64,000 nucleotides of DNA from Staphylococcus kloosii (GTDB taxonomy: Bacteria > Bacillota > Bacilli > Staphylococcales > Staphylococcaceae), in contig NZ_CP027846.1 of NCBI RefSeq assembly GCF_003019255.1, positions 806,001 to 870,000 on the forward strand, in the 5' to 3' direction. Made by a program: the position numbers and the translations under genes. The notes under the pieces were generated by a model. It saw nothing but the letters and a program-made list of their open reading frames with translations. It had not been told where the DNA came from and ran no database searches. Positions 8,553 through 17,073 of the stretch are shown here, piece by piece; the first letter of the stretch is position 1, and every line of letters starts with the position of its first letter.

Positions 8553-9182
8553 TTACCAATTATTAATATCTGAACGTTCACCTTTAAAATTGTTCGTTTG
8601 CTTGTGACGTTCTGCTAATACTTTTTCTACTTCCGTAAAGCTTATATCTAAATCATGTAGTAAGACAAATAAGTGATACAGTAAATCTGCAGTTTCGTTT
8701 GTCACTTCTTCACGATCATTTTTCATTGCACCGATAACAACTTCAAAGGCTTCTTCACCAAACTTTTTAGTGATTTTCTCGATGCCTTCTGCTAATAAAT
8801 ATTTAGTATATGAATTTTCTTTGTTAGATTCGGCACTAGTAGTAATAGTTTGCCCTAGATCTTGCACGCTGAATGGAATATCAGTATTAAAACAACTTTG
8901 GCTGCCAGTGTGGCATGTTGGGCCATTAGGTATCACTTCAATAAGAATCGTATCTTGATCACAATCTAAATAAATATTTTTCACTTCTTGTGTGTGGCCA
9001 GAAGTTTCACCTTTAGTCCATAGACGTTGTTTTGAACGCGAATAAAAACATACGACATTATCTTTAAGTGTTTGTTGATATGCTTGTTCGTTCATATAGC
9101 CAAGCATTAATACTTGTTTTGTACTCGCATCTTGCAAAATAGCGGGCAATAGTCCCTTACTAAAATCAGGTTGTTGTGTCAT
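8553..9182 (-). CDS. hisI: Bifunctional phosphoribosyl-AMP cyclohydrolase / phosphoribosyl-ATP pyrophosphatase
   Basis: This 209-residue HisIE fusion catalyses the second and third steps of histidine synthesis. The N-terminal HisI half carries VLMLGYMNEQAY, YSRSKQRLWTKGETSGH and the metal-binding CDQD...GPTCHTGSQSCF. The C-terminal HisE half (from ~residue 115) carries EKITKKFGEEAFEVVIGAMK and NETADLLYHLFVLL. It is the last gene of the operon, overlapping hisF by 4 bases (ATGA), so translational coupling is likely. Confidence 0.96.
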   Translation of the reverse strand: MTQQPDFSKGLLPAILQDASTKQVLMLGYMNEQAYQQTLKDNVVCFYSRSKQRLWTKGETSGHTQEVKNIYLDCDQDTILIEVIPNGPTCHTGSQSCFNTDIPFSVQDLGQTITTSAESNKENSYTKYLLAEGIEKITKKFGEEAFEVVIGAMKNDREEVTNETADLLYHLFVLLHDLDISFTEVEKVLAERHKQTNNFKGERSDINNW

Positions 9183-9937
9183 CTTACAGGAATACCTCCT
9201 TCAGACATAAATGATTTAATTTCATTAACAGTCGTTTCTTTATCATGTAATATGCTTGCAGCTAAACCAGCTGAGACATCCGTTTGGTTAAATAAATCAA
9301 CGAAATGACTAGGTTGACCGCCGCCACCAGAAGCAATTACTGGTATATTTACGCGTTGTTCGATTTCATGTAAATGTGTGACATCAAACCCTTGTTTCAT
9401 ACCATCATGAGTCATACTTGTGATAAGTAATTCGCCAGCACCCAATGCTTCAACTTCTTTAACCCAATCATAAACACGTTTATCTGTTCGTTTCTTACCA
9501 CCATGTGTATAACAAAAATAATCATCTAATGTTGAATCATAATTACTATCTATAGCGATACAAATACATTGTCTACCAAATTTATCGCTAGCTTCTTTAA
9601 TAAATTGAGGGTTTTTTAATGCGCTAGAATTTAGTGATACTTTATCAGCACCATGATTTAATAATTGTGATATATCATCTAGAGTGGAAATACCTCCGCC
9701 CACAGTTAGAGGAATAAATAACTTTTCTGCAGTTTCTTCAATCACATCTAATACTAAATCATGACCAGCCTCGGTTTTTGAAATATCTAAAAAGACTAAT
9801 TCGTCTGCACCTTGCTCATTATAATAAAGCGCGTAGTCTACTGGATTGCCAATGTCTCGTAAGCCTTTAAATTGAATTCCTTTAACGACTCTACCGTCTT
9901 TTACATCTAAACAGGGAATAATTCTTTTTTTAATCAA
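9179..9937 (-). CDS. hisF: Imidazole glycerol phosphate synthase, cyclase subunit
   Basis: This (beta/alpha)8 barrel enzyme of 252 residues joins with HisH to make imidazole glycerol phosphate and AICAR. IPCLDVKDGRVVKG supplies the first catalytic aspartate (D11), and CIAIDSNYD holds the second. VGGGIS and ASGGGG are the two phosphate-binding motifs. I use the TTG at 9937 because GGGAGGGA lies 5 bases upstream and the protein then begins at the conserved IKKRIIPCLD. A farther TTG at 9952 would include the RBS itself. It overlaps hisA by 4 bases. Confidence 0.95.
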   Translation of the reverse strand: MIKKRIIPCLDVKDGRVVKGIQFKGLRDIGNPVDYALYYNEQGADELVFLDISKTEAGHDLVLDVIEETAEKLFIPLTVGGGISTLDDISQLLNHGADKVSLNSSALKNPQFIKEASDKFGRQCICIAIDSNYDSTLDDYFCYTHGGKKRTDKRVYDWVKEVEALGAGELLITSMTHDGMKQGFDVTHLHEIEQRVNIPVIASGGGGQPSHFVDLFNQTDVSAGLAASILHDKETTVNEIKSFMSEGGIPVR

Positions 9938-10638
9938 GACAATCCCTCCCAAAATTGTGGGTTATGTGCAGCCTTACCAACGATTGCCGCATAAACATTT
10001 AATGCATCCAATTTTTTAATATCTTCTTGGTCTCGAATACCACCAGAAGCAACGATAGGAATGTCAGTTTGTTGTACTAATTTACCAGTAATTTCAAAAT
10101 TAGGTCCTGCTAAACGGCCATCTTTAGAAATATCTGTATAGATTAATCCGCCTAAAGGTAAGTGGTTTATTGTCTCTACAAGGTCAAATAAATCTAACTG
10201 TGCATCTTGTTCCCAGCCGTTGATTTTAATTGCTTGTTTATAGGCATCTACCGATAAATAAATACGATTTGGGAATTGTTGTGCTACTTGCGCTAACCAA
10301 TCTAAATCTTGAATAGCTTTCGTACCAACTATGCAGTAATCAATACCTTGGTCAAAGTATGCTTTTATTGTTTCTACCGTTCGTATACCGCCACCAACTT
10401 CAATTGGTTTCGTTGTGAGTTCACGTAAAGTTTTAATATAATCTTGTTCAACTGAAGTTTGTTGTTTAGCACCGATTAAGTCAACAATATGGATACGATC
10501 AACACAGTCAAATTTGCTATAATAAGTAATACTCTCTTCAGCGCTACGAGCCATTTTCTCTTCAGAATCATATTTGCCTTCTGTAAGCCTCACGCTTGTT
10601 GCATTTATTAAATCAATTGCCGGCCAAAGCTTGATCAT
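9934..10638 (-). CDS. hisA: Phosphoribosylformimino-AICAR ribotide isomerase
   Basis: This 234-residue TIM-barrel isomerase is homologous to HisF. The general base is D9 in WPAIDLIN. VGGGIR and ASGGIR bind the two phosphates, and IYTDISKDGRLAGPN holds the second catalytic aspartate. It opens the ring of ProFAR to PRFAR in histidine synthesis. The gene overlaps hisH by 26 bases, which is unusually long even for this tightly packed operon, and hisF by 4. Confidence 0.95.
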   Translation of the reverse strand: MIKLWPAIDLINATSVRLTEGKYDSEEKMARSAEESITYYSKFDCVDRIHIVDLIGAKQQTSVEQDYIKTLRELTTKPIEVGGGIRTVETIKAYFDQGIDYCIVGTKAIQDLDWLAQVAQQFPNRIYLSVDAYKQAIKINGWEQDAQLDLFDLVETINHLPLGGLIYTDISKDGRLAGPNFEITGKLVQQTDIPIVASGGIRDQEDIKKLDALNVYAAIVGKAAHNPQFWEGLS

Positions 10639-11209
10639 TTAAAAATCCTCCTTGTAAAGCTTGATTTAGAATAGCTAAACCATATTCGCCACTCTTTTCA
10701 GGGTGGAATTGGATGCCGATATAATTTTCATATTGTACAATGCCTGGGATTTTAGTGCCATAGTCAGCATAAGCTATGACATTATCTGACATTTCGGCTT
10801 GATAAGAATGAACGAAATAGACATCGTGTTCTAGTTGTTTATGGTCACTAATTAAATTATTCCATCCTAAGTGAGGTACAGGGTAGGGCGATTGAATGGG
10901 GATAATTTGACCTGGTATTAATTGCAAACCATCAACATCGCCTTCAGCACTATGTTCGAATAACAATTGCATACCTAAACAGATACCTAACATTGGTTTG
11001 TCCTTAATATTTTTTAAAATTGGCAATAATTGACGTTGGTTAATTGCACGCATTGCATCTTTAAAGTGTCCTACGCCCGGTAAAATAATGAAATCCGCTT
11101 GTTTTATAATTGATTCATCGTCTGTTAATTGAGCTGCGTAACCCAAATGTTCGACCGCGCGTTTTATATTTTTAATGTTACCTAAGCCGTAATCAATGAT
11201 TGCAATCAT
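10613..11209 (-). CDS. hisH: Imidazole glycerol phosphate synthase, glutaminase subunit
   Basis: This 198-residue class I glutamine amidotransferase has the nucleophile C77 in GICLGMQ and the H169/E171 pair in QFHPEKSG. IIDYGLGNIKNI is the typical HisH N-terminus. It releases ammonia from glutamine and channels it to HisF. It overlaps hisB by 4 bases upstream and hisA by 26 bases downstream. Confidence 0.95.
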   Translation of the reverse strand: MIAIIDYGLGNIKNIKRAVEHLGYAAQLTDDESIIKQADFIILPGVGHFKDAMRAINQRQLLPILKNIKDKPMLGICLGMQLLFEHSAEGDVDGLQLIPGQIIPIQSPYPVPHLGWNNLISDHKQLEHDVYFVHSYQAEMSDNVIAYADYGTKIPGIVQYENYIGIQFHPEKSGEYGLAILNQALQGGFLNDQALAGN

Positions 11210-11784
11210 TCAATCACTCCTTTTGAGGAAGGCACGCCTTGTACATCATTTGCTGCTAAAGCATCTTTTAAAGCTCTAGCAAATGATTTAAATATAGCTT
11301 CAATTTCGTGATGCGTATTACCACCTCTTATTAAATCAATGTGTGTAGTTAAGCGAGCATTGATAACTAGCGCTCGAAAAAACTCTTCAGTTAATTCCGT
11401 ATCAAAAGTACCAACTTTTTCTTTACTAAGTTCACAATTAAATGATAAATAAGGTCTACCACTAATATCCATGACAGTGCGTGCTAAAGTTTCATCCATT
11501 GGTATATAACTTGTCGCATATCGACTAAACGATTGTTTTTCTTTTACCATTTCTAGTAGTAATTGGCCTAACACAATGCCTATATCTTCTGTTACATGAT
11601 GGTCATCTACCTCTACATCACCGTCAGCGCGTATTGTTAGTGTTAACTGACTATGGAAAGAAAATAGTGTTAACATATGATCTAAAAATCCCACGCCTGT
11701 ATTGATTTCGCTTTTAGCGCCATCATCTGATAATGATATGTCGAGTTTTGTCTCAGCTGTATTACGCGTTTTTTGAAATTTCAT
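11206..11784 (-). CDS. hisB: Imidazoleglycerol-phosphate dehydratase
   Basis: This 192-residue monofunctional dehydratase lacks the histidinol-phosphatase domain found in enterobacterial HisB. The two histidine-rich metal sites are visible as GFLDHMLTLF...DDHHVTEDIG and HIDLIRGGNTHHEIEAIFK. It removes water from imidazole glycerol phosphate. I start at the ATG at 11784 behind GGAGGAAACAAT; an in-frame TTG further upstream lies inside hisC. It overlaps hisC by 23 bases. A histidinol-phosphate phosphatase is not in this operon and must be encoded elsewhere. Confidence 0.95.
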   Translation of the reverse strand: MKFQKTRNTAETKLDISLSDDGAKSEINTGVGFLDHMLTLFSFHSQLTLTIRADGDVEVDDHHVTEDIGIVLGQLLLEMVKEKQSFSRYATSYIPMDETLARTVMDISGRPYLSFNCELSKEKVGTFDTELTEEFFRALVINARLTTHIDLIRGGNTHHEIEAIFKSFARALKDALAANDVQGVPSSKGVIE

Positions 11785-12766
11785 ATTGTTTCCTCCAATC
11801 TTGAACAATTTGAGTTAATTCATCTAATTGTTCGTCAGTAGCGATAGAATATCTAACATACTCACTCATTTCTGGTTCATCATAAATTCTAGGTTGAAAC
11901 CCTTTACCGGCGATATATTGACCTAAAGAATGTGCTAAAGCCCCTTTAGTTAAAACAAAATTAGTAGCCGAAGGGAAAATATAAATAACATCTCCGACAT
12001 TATCATTGAATATGTCTTTAAGGCGTTGTGCTAAATGACGTTGATGTTCAATAAATTGTCTTGTTGTTGTCGAATGTTCAAACATATATATAGCGATATT
12101 TAAAGTTACTGTATTGAGTGGATAAGGATGTTCAATTTGCTTAATTTTATCTATTGTTTTAGGTGTGCTTATTAATACACCTAATCGAAGTCCAGCAATA
12201 GCAAATGCTTTAGACAACGTGCGCATTTGTAACACATGATCTGCCATACTGAAGTCATATGCTTCGCCAAAATCTAAATAGGCTTCATCAATAACGAAAT
12301 AACCTCCGATGTCTTTCATTTTATTAGCAATCGCTGTTAAAAATGAAACGTCATATTGTTTGCCTGATGGGTTATGCGGATTACTCATGATGAAAAACGA
12401 AGGTTGATGTGTATCTATAGCCTTTAGAATTTTATTCAAATCGAACGTTAAATCTGTCTCTGCCTCTACAAAATGAATAGGGCGTTGAACTTGTTTAGCA
12501 TAAGCTTGATACATAAAGAAATCTGGATTCAAAGTTAACGCAGGTCCTTCTGGCATAATAAGCATTAACTTTTGAATTAGTTCGTCAGACCCGTTACCTG
12601 CAATAATTTGCTCAGCTTCAAAACCATAAAACTGAGCGTATGCTTCTTTAAAACGTTCATATTCTGCATCTGGATAAAAGTTAAAGGCAGATTTACTAAT
12701 GATAGAAGCTATTAATTCTTGCGATAATGGTTTAAGTGGGCTTTCATTTTTGTTAATTCTAATCAT
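11762..12766 (-). CDS. hisC: Histidinol-phosphate aminotransferase
   Basis: This 334-residue fold-type I PLP aminotransferase has INKNESPL at the N-terminus, ANPHNPSG-like SNPHNPSG, YFVIDEAYLDF and the PLP lysine in MRTLSKAFAIAGLRLG. It converts imidazole acetol phosphate to histidinol phosphate. It overlaps hisD by one base and hisB by 23. It is slightly short compared with ~350-residue family members but has all the motifs. Confidence 0.94.
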   Translation of the reverse strand: MIRINKNESPLKPLSQELIASIISKSAFNFYPDAEYERFKEAYAQFYGFEAEQIIAGNGSDELIQKLMLIMPEGPALTLNPDFFMYQAYAKQVQRPIHFVEAETDLTFDLNKILKAIDTHQPSFFIMSNPHNPSGKQYDVSFLTAIANKMKDIGGYFVIDEAYLDFGEAYDFSMADHVLQMRTLSKAFAIAGLRLGVLISTPKTIDKIKQIEHPYPLNTVTLNIAIYMFEHSTTTRQFIEHQRHLAQRLKDIFNDNVGDVIYIFPSATNFVLTKGALAHSLGQYIAGKGFQPRIYDEPEMSEYVRYSIATDEQLDELTQIVQDWRKQYEISKNA

Positions 12767-14025
12767 TATGATTCTCCTTTATTGATGCGCACCTTAATTG
12801 ATTGTTCATGATTAAATAACTGCTCAGTGTGTGCGATAGTTTGCGCAGATTGTTGAATTTGGTTGAACGTCTGTTGAGACAAGTTAATAACAGAATGTCT
12901 CGTTAAAAAGTCATTTACAGATAGGCCGTTAGCAAAACGGGCATTTTGATTCGTTGGTAATACGTGGCTAGGTCCTGCAACGTAATCCCCAATAACTTCA
13001 GGAGAATAATAACCTAAGAATAAAGCGCCAACATGACGCACATGATTTAAATAAGCTTCAGGATCTTTAGTCTGAATAGATGCATGTTCTGGCGCAATGC
13101 TATTCATTACATCGCAAGCATCGTCAAAATTTTCAACATGAATAAGATAATGATTGCTATCGATACTTGCTTTTACAATGTCACGACGTTCTATTGTTGA
13201 TAACGATTCAGTTATTTTTTGTTCTAGTTTTTGAAGTACAGTTAAGTCTTCACTAATAACAAAAGTACGTGCTAATTCATCATGTTCAGCTTGAGCAAAG
13301 ACATCATAAGTAATTGCTTCTAAATCTGCAGTATCATCGATAATCAAGGCAATTTCACTTGGTCCTGCTATTTGGTCGATACCAACAGTTCCAAATAGAT
13401 ATTTTTTTGCGTATGCAACAAATTGGTTACCTGGGCCAACGATTTTATCTACCTTTGGAATGGTTTCTGTACCATAAGTTAAAGCTGCGATACTTTGAGC
13501 ACCGCCAACTTGATAGACAGAAGTTATGCCCGTGATATAACAAGCAGCAAGCACGACATCTGATACACCTTGTTGTTGAGGTGGTGTAACAACTACGATA
13601 TTATTCACGCCGGCTACTTGAGCTAGCGTCGCAGTCATTAACACTGTTGAAGGATAACTTGCTTTACCACCTGGTACATATATACCTACACTATCAAGTG
13701 GGTGATATAATTCATAACACTCTTCTTGGCTACGCTTTGATTCCCATTTAATAGATTCTTGGTACGCTTTAATACGTTCATAACTTTGTATTAATGATTT
13801 TTTAAGTTCGCTATCTATACGGCTATAAGCTTGCTTAATAGCATCGGCCTTAATCGCAAGTTGAGGTGTATCGACTTGATCAAACTGTTTATTATAGCTA
13901 CGTATTGCAGCATCTCCAGAATGCTTAACATTATCACAAATATCTTTTACTAAAGGATATAAGTCCTCATTTAACGCAGGTGTATCTTTTGTTGAGTTTA
14001 GAAAAGAAGTTTTATTTAAAATCAA
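12766..14025 (-). CDS. hisD: Histidinol dehydrogenase
   Basis: This 419-residue zinc enzyme oxidises histidinol to histidine in two NAD-dependent steps. Clear motifs are YVPGGKASYPSTVLM, GVNNIVVVTPP, VDKIVGPGNQFVAYAKK, QIAGPSEIALI, the zinc/catalytic FAQAEHDELAR and APEHASIQT, and YVAGPSHVLPTN. The length is normal for the family. It overlaps hisG by 14 bases and hisC by one base. Confidence 0.96.
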   Translation of the reverse strand: MILNKTSFLNSTKDTPALNEDLYPLVKDICDNVKHSGDAAIRSYNKQFDQVDTPQLAIKADAIKQAYSRIDSELKKSLIQSYERIKAYQESIKWESKRSQEECYELYHPLDSVGIYVPGGKASYPSTVLMTATLAQVAGVNNIVVVTPPQQQGVSDVVLAACYITGITSVYQVGGAQSIAALTYGTETIPKVDKIVGPGNQFVAYAKKYLFGTVGIDQIAGPSEIALIIDDTADLEAITYDVFAQAEHDELARTFVISEDLTVLQKLEQKITESLSTIERRDIVKASIDSNHYLIHVENFDDACDVMNSIAPEHASIQTKDPEAYLNHVRHVGALFLGYYSPEVIGDYVAGPSHVLPTNQNARFANGLSVNDFLTRHSVINLSQQTFNQIQQSAQTIAHTEQLFNHEQSIKVRINKGES

Positions 14026-14629
14026 TGAGTGACACCTCCAAAGTTTGTATAAAGCGATCTATATCTTTAGACTTTTGAAAATATGAATGTTTATTAGTGA
14101 TTAGTTTCGCATTAATAGATGATATTTCGTCTTTTTCGACTAAGCCATTTGATTTGAGTGTTGTACCTGTTTGAACGATATCAACGATACCATCTACCAT
14201 TTCAACTAAGCATGCAAGTTCTATAGAACCAGATAGCTTTACTAATTCAACATCTATACCTTGTTGTTCGAAATAATTTTGTGCAGTCTGTACATATGAT
14301 GTTGCGACTTTATTAAATGTAGTCGTTTCTGGTTTTGCAGCTAGTGCGAAATGACAATCACCAAAAGGTAGGTCCAATAAATTATTAATGTTATATTGTC
14401 CTTCATCTAGTATATCGCTACCAACTATGCCAACATCTGCTACGCCTTGTTCTACATAAATTGGGACGTCACTACCTTTGACTAAAATAAATTGAATATC
14501 TTCCACTGATATTAATAATTGGCGTTGTCTATTTTCTAATGCTGCTACGATTTTAGTTTCATTTTTTTCGTGTAAATATTGAATAAAGCTTTTTAAAAGT
14601 CTGCCCTTGGCTAATGCAACTGTCAACAT
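14012..14629 (-). CDS. hisG: ATP phosphoribosyltransferase, short-form catalytic subunit
   Basis: This 205-residue HisG lacks the C-terminal histidine-binding ACT-like domain of long-form enzymes, so it needs HisZ, which is encoded just upstream. Motifs are VALAKGRLLK, GVADVGIVGSD and the phosphoribosyl-binding VDIVQTGTTLKSNGL. It commits PRPP and ATP to histidine synthesis and is the feedback-controlled step. The RBS is GGGAGAGA. The gap to hisZ is 21 bases. Confidence 0.95.
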   Translation of the reverse strand: MLTVALAKGRLLKSFIQYLHEKNETKIVAALENRQRQLLISVEDIQFILVKGSDVPIYVEQGVADVGIVGSDILDEGQYNINNLLDLPFGDCHFALAAKPETTTFNKVATSYVQTAQNYFEQQGIDVELVKLSGSIELACLVEMVDGIVDIVQTGTTLKSNGLVEKDEISSINAKLITNKHSYFQKSKDIDRFIQTLEVSLIDFK

Positions 14630-14650
14630 AACGTTTTCTCTCCCTCAAAA

Positions 14651-15469
14651 TTAAAGTATAAATCCTAGGCCGAAACCTTCTAATGTGCCTTTGTAATAAC
14701 CGCCAGTTAATTGTTGCTCTTTATTACGTTGTAACGTACAACTCATAAATGCGCCTTTATAATATGAACGTGGTGGTTGAGGCGTGATATCTAAATGGAT
14801 ATTATTTACGCCCAATGATTTGAAATATTGTTCCCAACGTGTCAATGCTTGTATCGTTGTATGGTCCGGCGTATACAATTGAGTTAACAAGTTTAACTGT
14901 TCAGTCGTATTAGTCGTCAGCAATTGGATAATAGGGTGCGCAGTACCTAAAAGTTGAGATAACGCCGAAATATTGCGCTCTTGAATATATTTTAACGTCG
15001 TGTCGTCTTGATATTGTTGTTCTAGTAATAAGTCTATAAGTTGGTAATGGCCTAAAATAATAAAATCAATGTCATCGTCTAGCGTTGTTTTAATAAAGTC
15101 GTAAAATACGCTAAAGTCATGTTGCATTTGAGTAACAGTTGGATTGTAGTGTTCAATTCCGAGCTGTGTATTAACAATATTATCTCTTATTATAGGTCCA
15201 GAATATGCTACTTTATCGTAGTCAGCAGGGTATTGACTGTAATAACGTAATAATTGATCAGTAAAGTCATTACGTAAAGCAAAAATTTGATGGTTATGTT
15301 GCCAAAAACTACGTTCCGTCATTTGATGTAAGTCATCTTGAGTGAGCGTAGGCCACTTTAAAGATTCAATAAAGCTGAAGTCAACAAGTTCAAAATTTGT
15401 AGCTTCAAAATGCTTTAAAAAAGCAATTTCTTTCTCTTTGTTTGCGATTAAAGTTGTTGAATTTGTCAT
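14651..15469 (-). CDS. hisZ: ATP phosphoribosyltransferase regulatory subunit
   Basis: This 272-residue protein is related to class II histidyl-tRNA synthetases (motif-2-like DFTDQLLRYYSQYPADYDKVAYSG region) but is too short and degenerate to be a synthetase. Position as first gene of the his operon, directly before short-form HisG, makes HisZ the clear call. It binds histidine and regulates HisG. It is shorter than the ~390-residue HisZ of many bacteria, as is usual in staphylococci. The ATG follows AAAGGATG. Confidence 0.88.
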   Translation of the reverse strand: MTNSTTLIANKEKEIAFLKHFEATNFELVDFSFIESLKWPTLTQDDLHQMTERSFWQHNHQIFALRNDFTDQLLRYYSQYPADYDKVAYSGPIIRDNIVNTQLGIEHYNPTVTQMQHDFSVFYDFIKTTLDDDIDFIILGHYQLIDLLLEQQYQDDTTLKYIQERNISALSQLLGTAHPIIQLLTTNTTEQLNLLTQLYTPDHTTIQALTRWEQYFKSLGVNNIHLDITPQPPRSYYKGAFMSCTLQRNKEQQLTGGYYKGTLEGFGLGFIL

Positions 15470-15531
15470 AAAACCATCCTTTACATTTGCTTTTACTCTC
15501 TACCGAAGTAAAGTATTAAATGATAAATAAC

Positions 15532-15560
15532 ACTGTAACACACCAATTGTTTAAATTCAA
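15532..15560 (-). promoter_or_regulatory. his operon promoter
   Basis: On the minus strand a -35 TTGAAT (revcomp of 15555-15560) and a -10 TACAGT (revcomp of 15532-15537) are separated by exactly 17 bp. They lie 63 bases before the hisZ start. Confidence 0.68.
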
Positions 15561-15562
15561 TC

Positions 15563-15577
15563 AATTTTCTGAATATT
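15563..15577 (-). promoter_or_regulatory. CodY box upstream of the his promoter
   Basis: AATTTTCTGAATATT matches the CodY consensus AATTTTCWGAAAATT at 14 of 15 positions. It abuts the upstream edge of the -35 element. Repression by CodY when branched-chain amino acids and GTP are plentiful is inferred. Confidence 0.75.
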
Positions 15578-15642
15578 ATAGCGGAATTAATAGCACTTTA
15601 TAATTCAGCGTAGAAGTTAAATTACAAAGTGCAATGCTAGAC

Positions 15643-16941
15643 TTAATAATTTATGGATTTGCCGTATGCTATATAATTTGCCATATCATCATTTGGCACC
15701 ATATTGCCACCTGTAGCCCAAACGATATGTGTTGTGTTTTTAGTATTTAAATGCGGTAAGTGTTGAACAGTTTGTGCTAGACCATCGAATCCTGAAGCGG
15801 CTGAAGGTTCAACGTTAATTTGTTCGCTAATAGACAATAAATACAAGTAACGATACATCATATTATCTTGCACAGTATATGAACCGTATAACATAGGTGA
15901 CATGATTTTACTTACTAATTTAGAAGGGCGGGATACAGCTAATCCATCGGCATCTGTTCGACCGTCTAAACCGATATCTGTTACCGCAATACTATCGAAT
16001 AATTGTGTCATTAAACCTAATGTCATACAAGGTGCATGTGTTGGCTCGGCAAAGAAACAATAAACATGAGGACCTAATACTTTACGTAAACCAAATGCGA
16101 CACCACCAGGTCCACCACCCACACCGCATGGAATGTGAACACATAAAGGATGCTCTGAATCAATGGTGATATTTTGTGCTTCAAGTTGCTCTTTTAGACG
16201 TAAGGCAGCAACTGTATAACCTAAAAATAGATCTTCAGAATTCTCATCATCAACAAAATGACACTTTGGATCTGTTTGAGCAATCTTTCTACCTTCTGCC
16301 ACAGCTACTTGATAATCAGAATCATGTTCGGTCACAGTCACACCTAAAGAACGCAATAACTCTTTTTTCCACTGACGTGCATCGCTAGACATATGGACAT
16401 TAACAGAAAAGCCTAATTTAGCACTCATAATACCAATACTTAAACCTAAGTTACCCGTCGAACCAACGGCAATTGTATAGTCAGAAAAAATTTTGTGATA
16501 ATACTCTGAGTTTAATATTGCGTAATCATCATCTTTTGTTAGTGTACCTTCAGTCATAGCGATGTGTTCTGCAAATTTTAATACTTCATATATGCCACCG
16601 CGCGCCTTGATTGAACCAGAAATAGGTAAAGCATTATCACATTTTAATAGTAATTGTCCTGCTAAACCAATGCCTTGTTGTTCTTTTAAAAGGTTTTGCA
16701 TATCTGGAAGTGGGACAAGTGCAGACTCAATGATACCGTTGGAAGTGCGTGTTTCAGGAAAAACACATGCTAAATAACTACTAAAACGTCTTAAACGTCC
16801 ATCAGCTTCTTCAATATCTTTAACAGAATACGACGACATTGAGGCATATTCAAAACGAGGATTACGCCAAAAAATTGGTTCATAATGCTGCATGTTTTGA
16901 ATAAGGGGATAGTTATTTTTTAAAGTTATTACATCAATCAT
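15643..16941 (-). CDS. dsdA: D-serine ammonia-lyase (D-serine deaminase)
   Basis: This 432-residue fold-type II PLP enzyme deaminates D-serine to pyruvate and ammonia. The PLP lysine is K112 in ISGSIKARGG, and SXGNLG-type SVGSTGNLGLSIG binds the cofactor phosphate. HIPCGVGGGPGGVAFGL, IGLDGRTDADGLAVSRPS and ATGGNMVP are characteristic of DsdA. The start at 16941 follows AAGGAGTG. In S. saprophyticus DsdA is known to allow growth in D-serine-rich urine. No dedicated D-serine permease or DsdC regulator lies beside it. The nearest upstream gene on this strand is the AbgT-type transporter, separated by a strong terminator. Confidence 0.94.
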   Translation of the reverse strand: MIDVITLKNNYPLIQNMQHYEPIFWRNPRFEYASMSSYSVKDIEEADGRLRRFSSYLACVFPETRTSNGIIESALVPLPDMQNLLKEQQGIGLAGQLLLKCDNALPISGSIKARGGIYEVLKFAEHIAMTEGTLTKDDDYAILNSEYYHKIFSDYTIAVGSTGNLGLSIGIMSAKLGFSVNVHMSSDARQWKKELLRSLGVTVTEHDSDYQVAVAEGRKIAQTDPKCHFVDDENSEDLFLGYTVAALRLKEQLEAQNITIDSEHPLCVHIPCGVGGGPGGVAFGLRKVLGPHVYCFFAEPTHAPCMTLGLMTQLFDSIAVTDIGLDGRTDADGLAVSRPSKLVSKIMSPMLYGSYTVQDNMMYRYLYLLSISEQINVEPSAASGFDGLAQTVQHLPHLNTKNTTHIVWATGGNMVPNDDMANYIAYGKSINY

Positions 16942-17002
16942 TATTGTTCCACTCCTTGCTTTTATTTATTAAGTAATTGAGCAATTAAAAATAAATGTAC
17001 TA

Positions 17003-17047
17003 AACGTTCCTATGTAACAACTATTTACATAGGAACGTTATTTTTGC
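17003..17047. terminator. Strong hairpin between abgT-like gene and dsdA
   Basis: AACGTTCCTATGTAA pairs perfectly with TTACATAGGAACGTT (15 bp, 7-base loop). T-rich sequence lies on both sides, so it can stop the minus-strand transcript from the transporter gene before dsdA. Confidence 0.85.
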
Positions 17048-17073
17048 TTAATTTAATTATATAATGTTTATTT

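Noticed and set aside
15470..15642. T-box riboswitch or histidine-rich leader peptide before hisZ
   Set aside because: I found no T-box motif, no terminator/antiterminator pair and no run of histidine codons. The CodY box explains regulation better.
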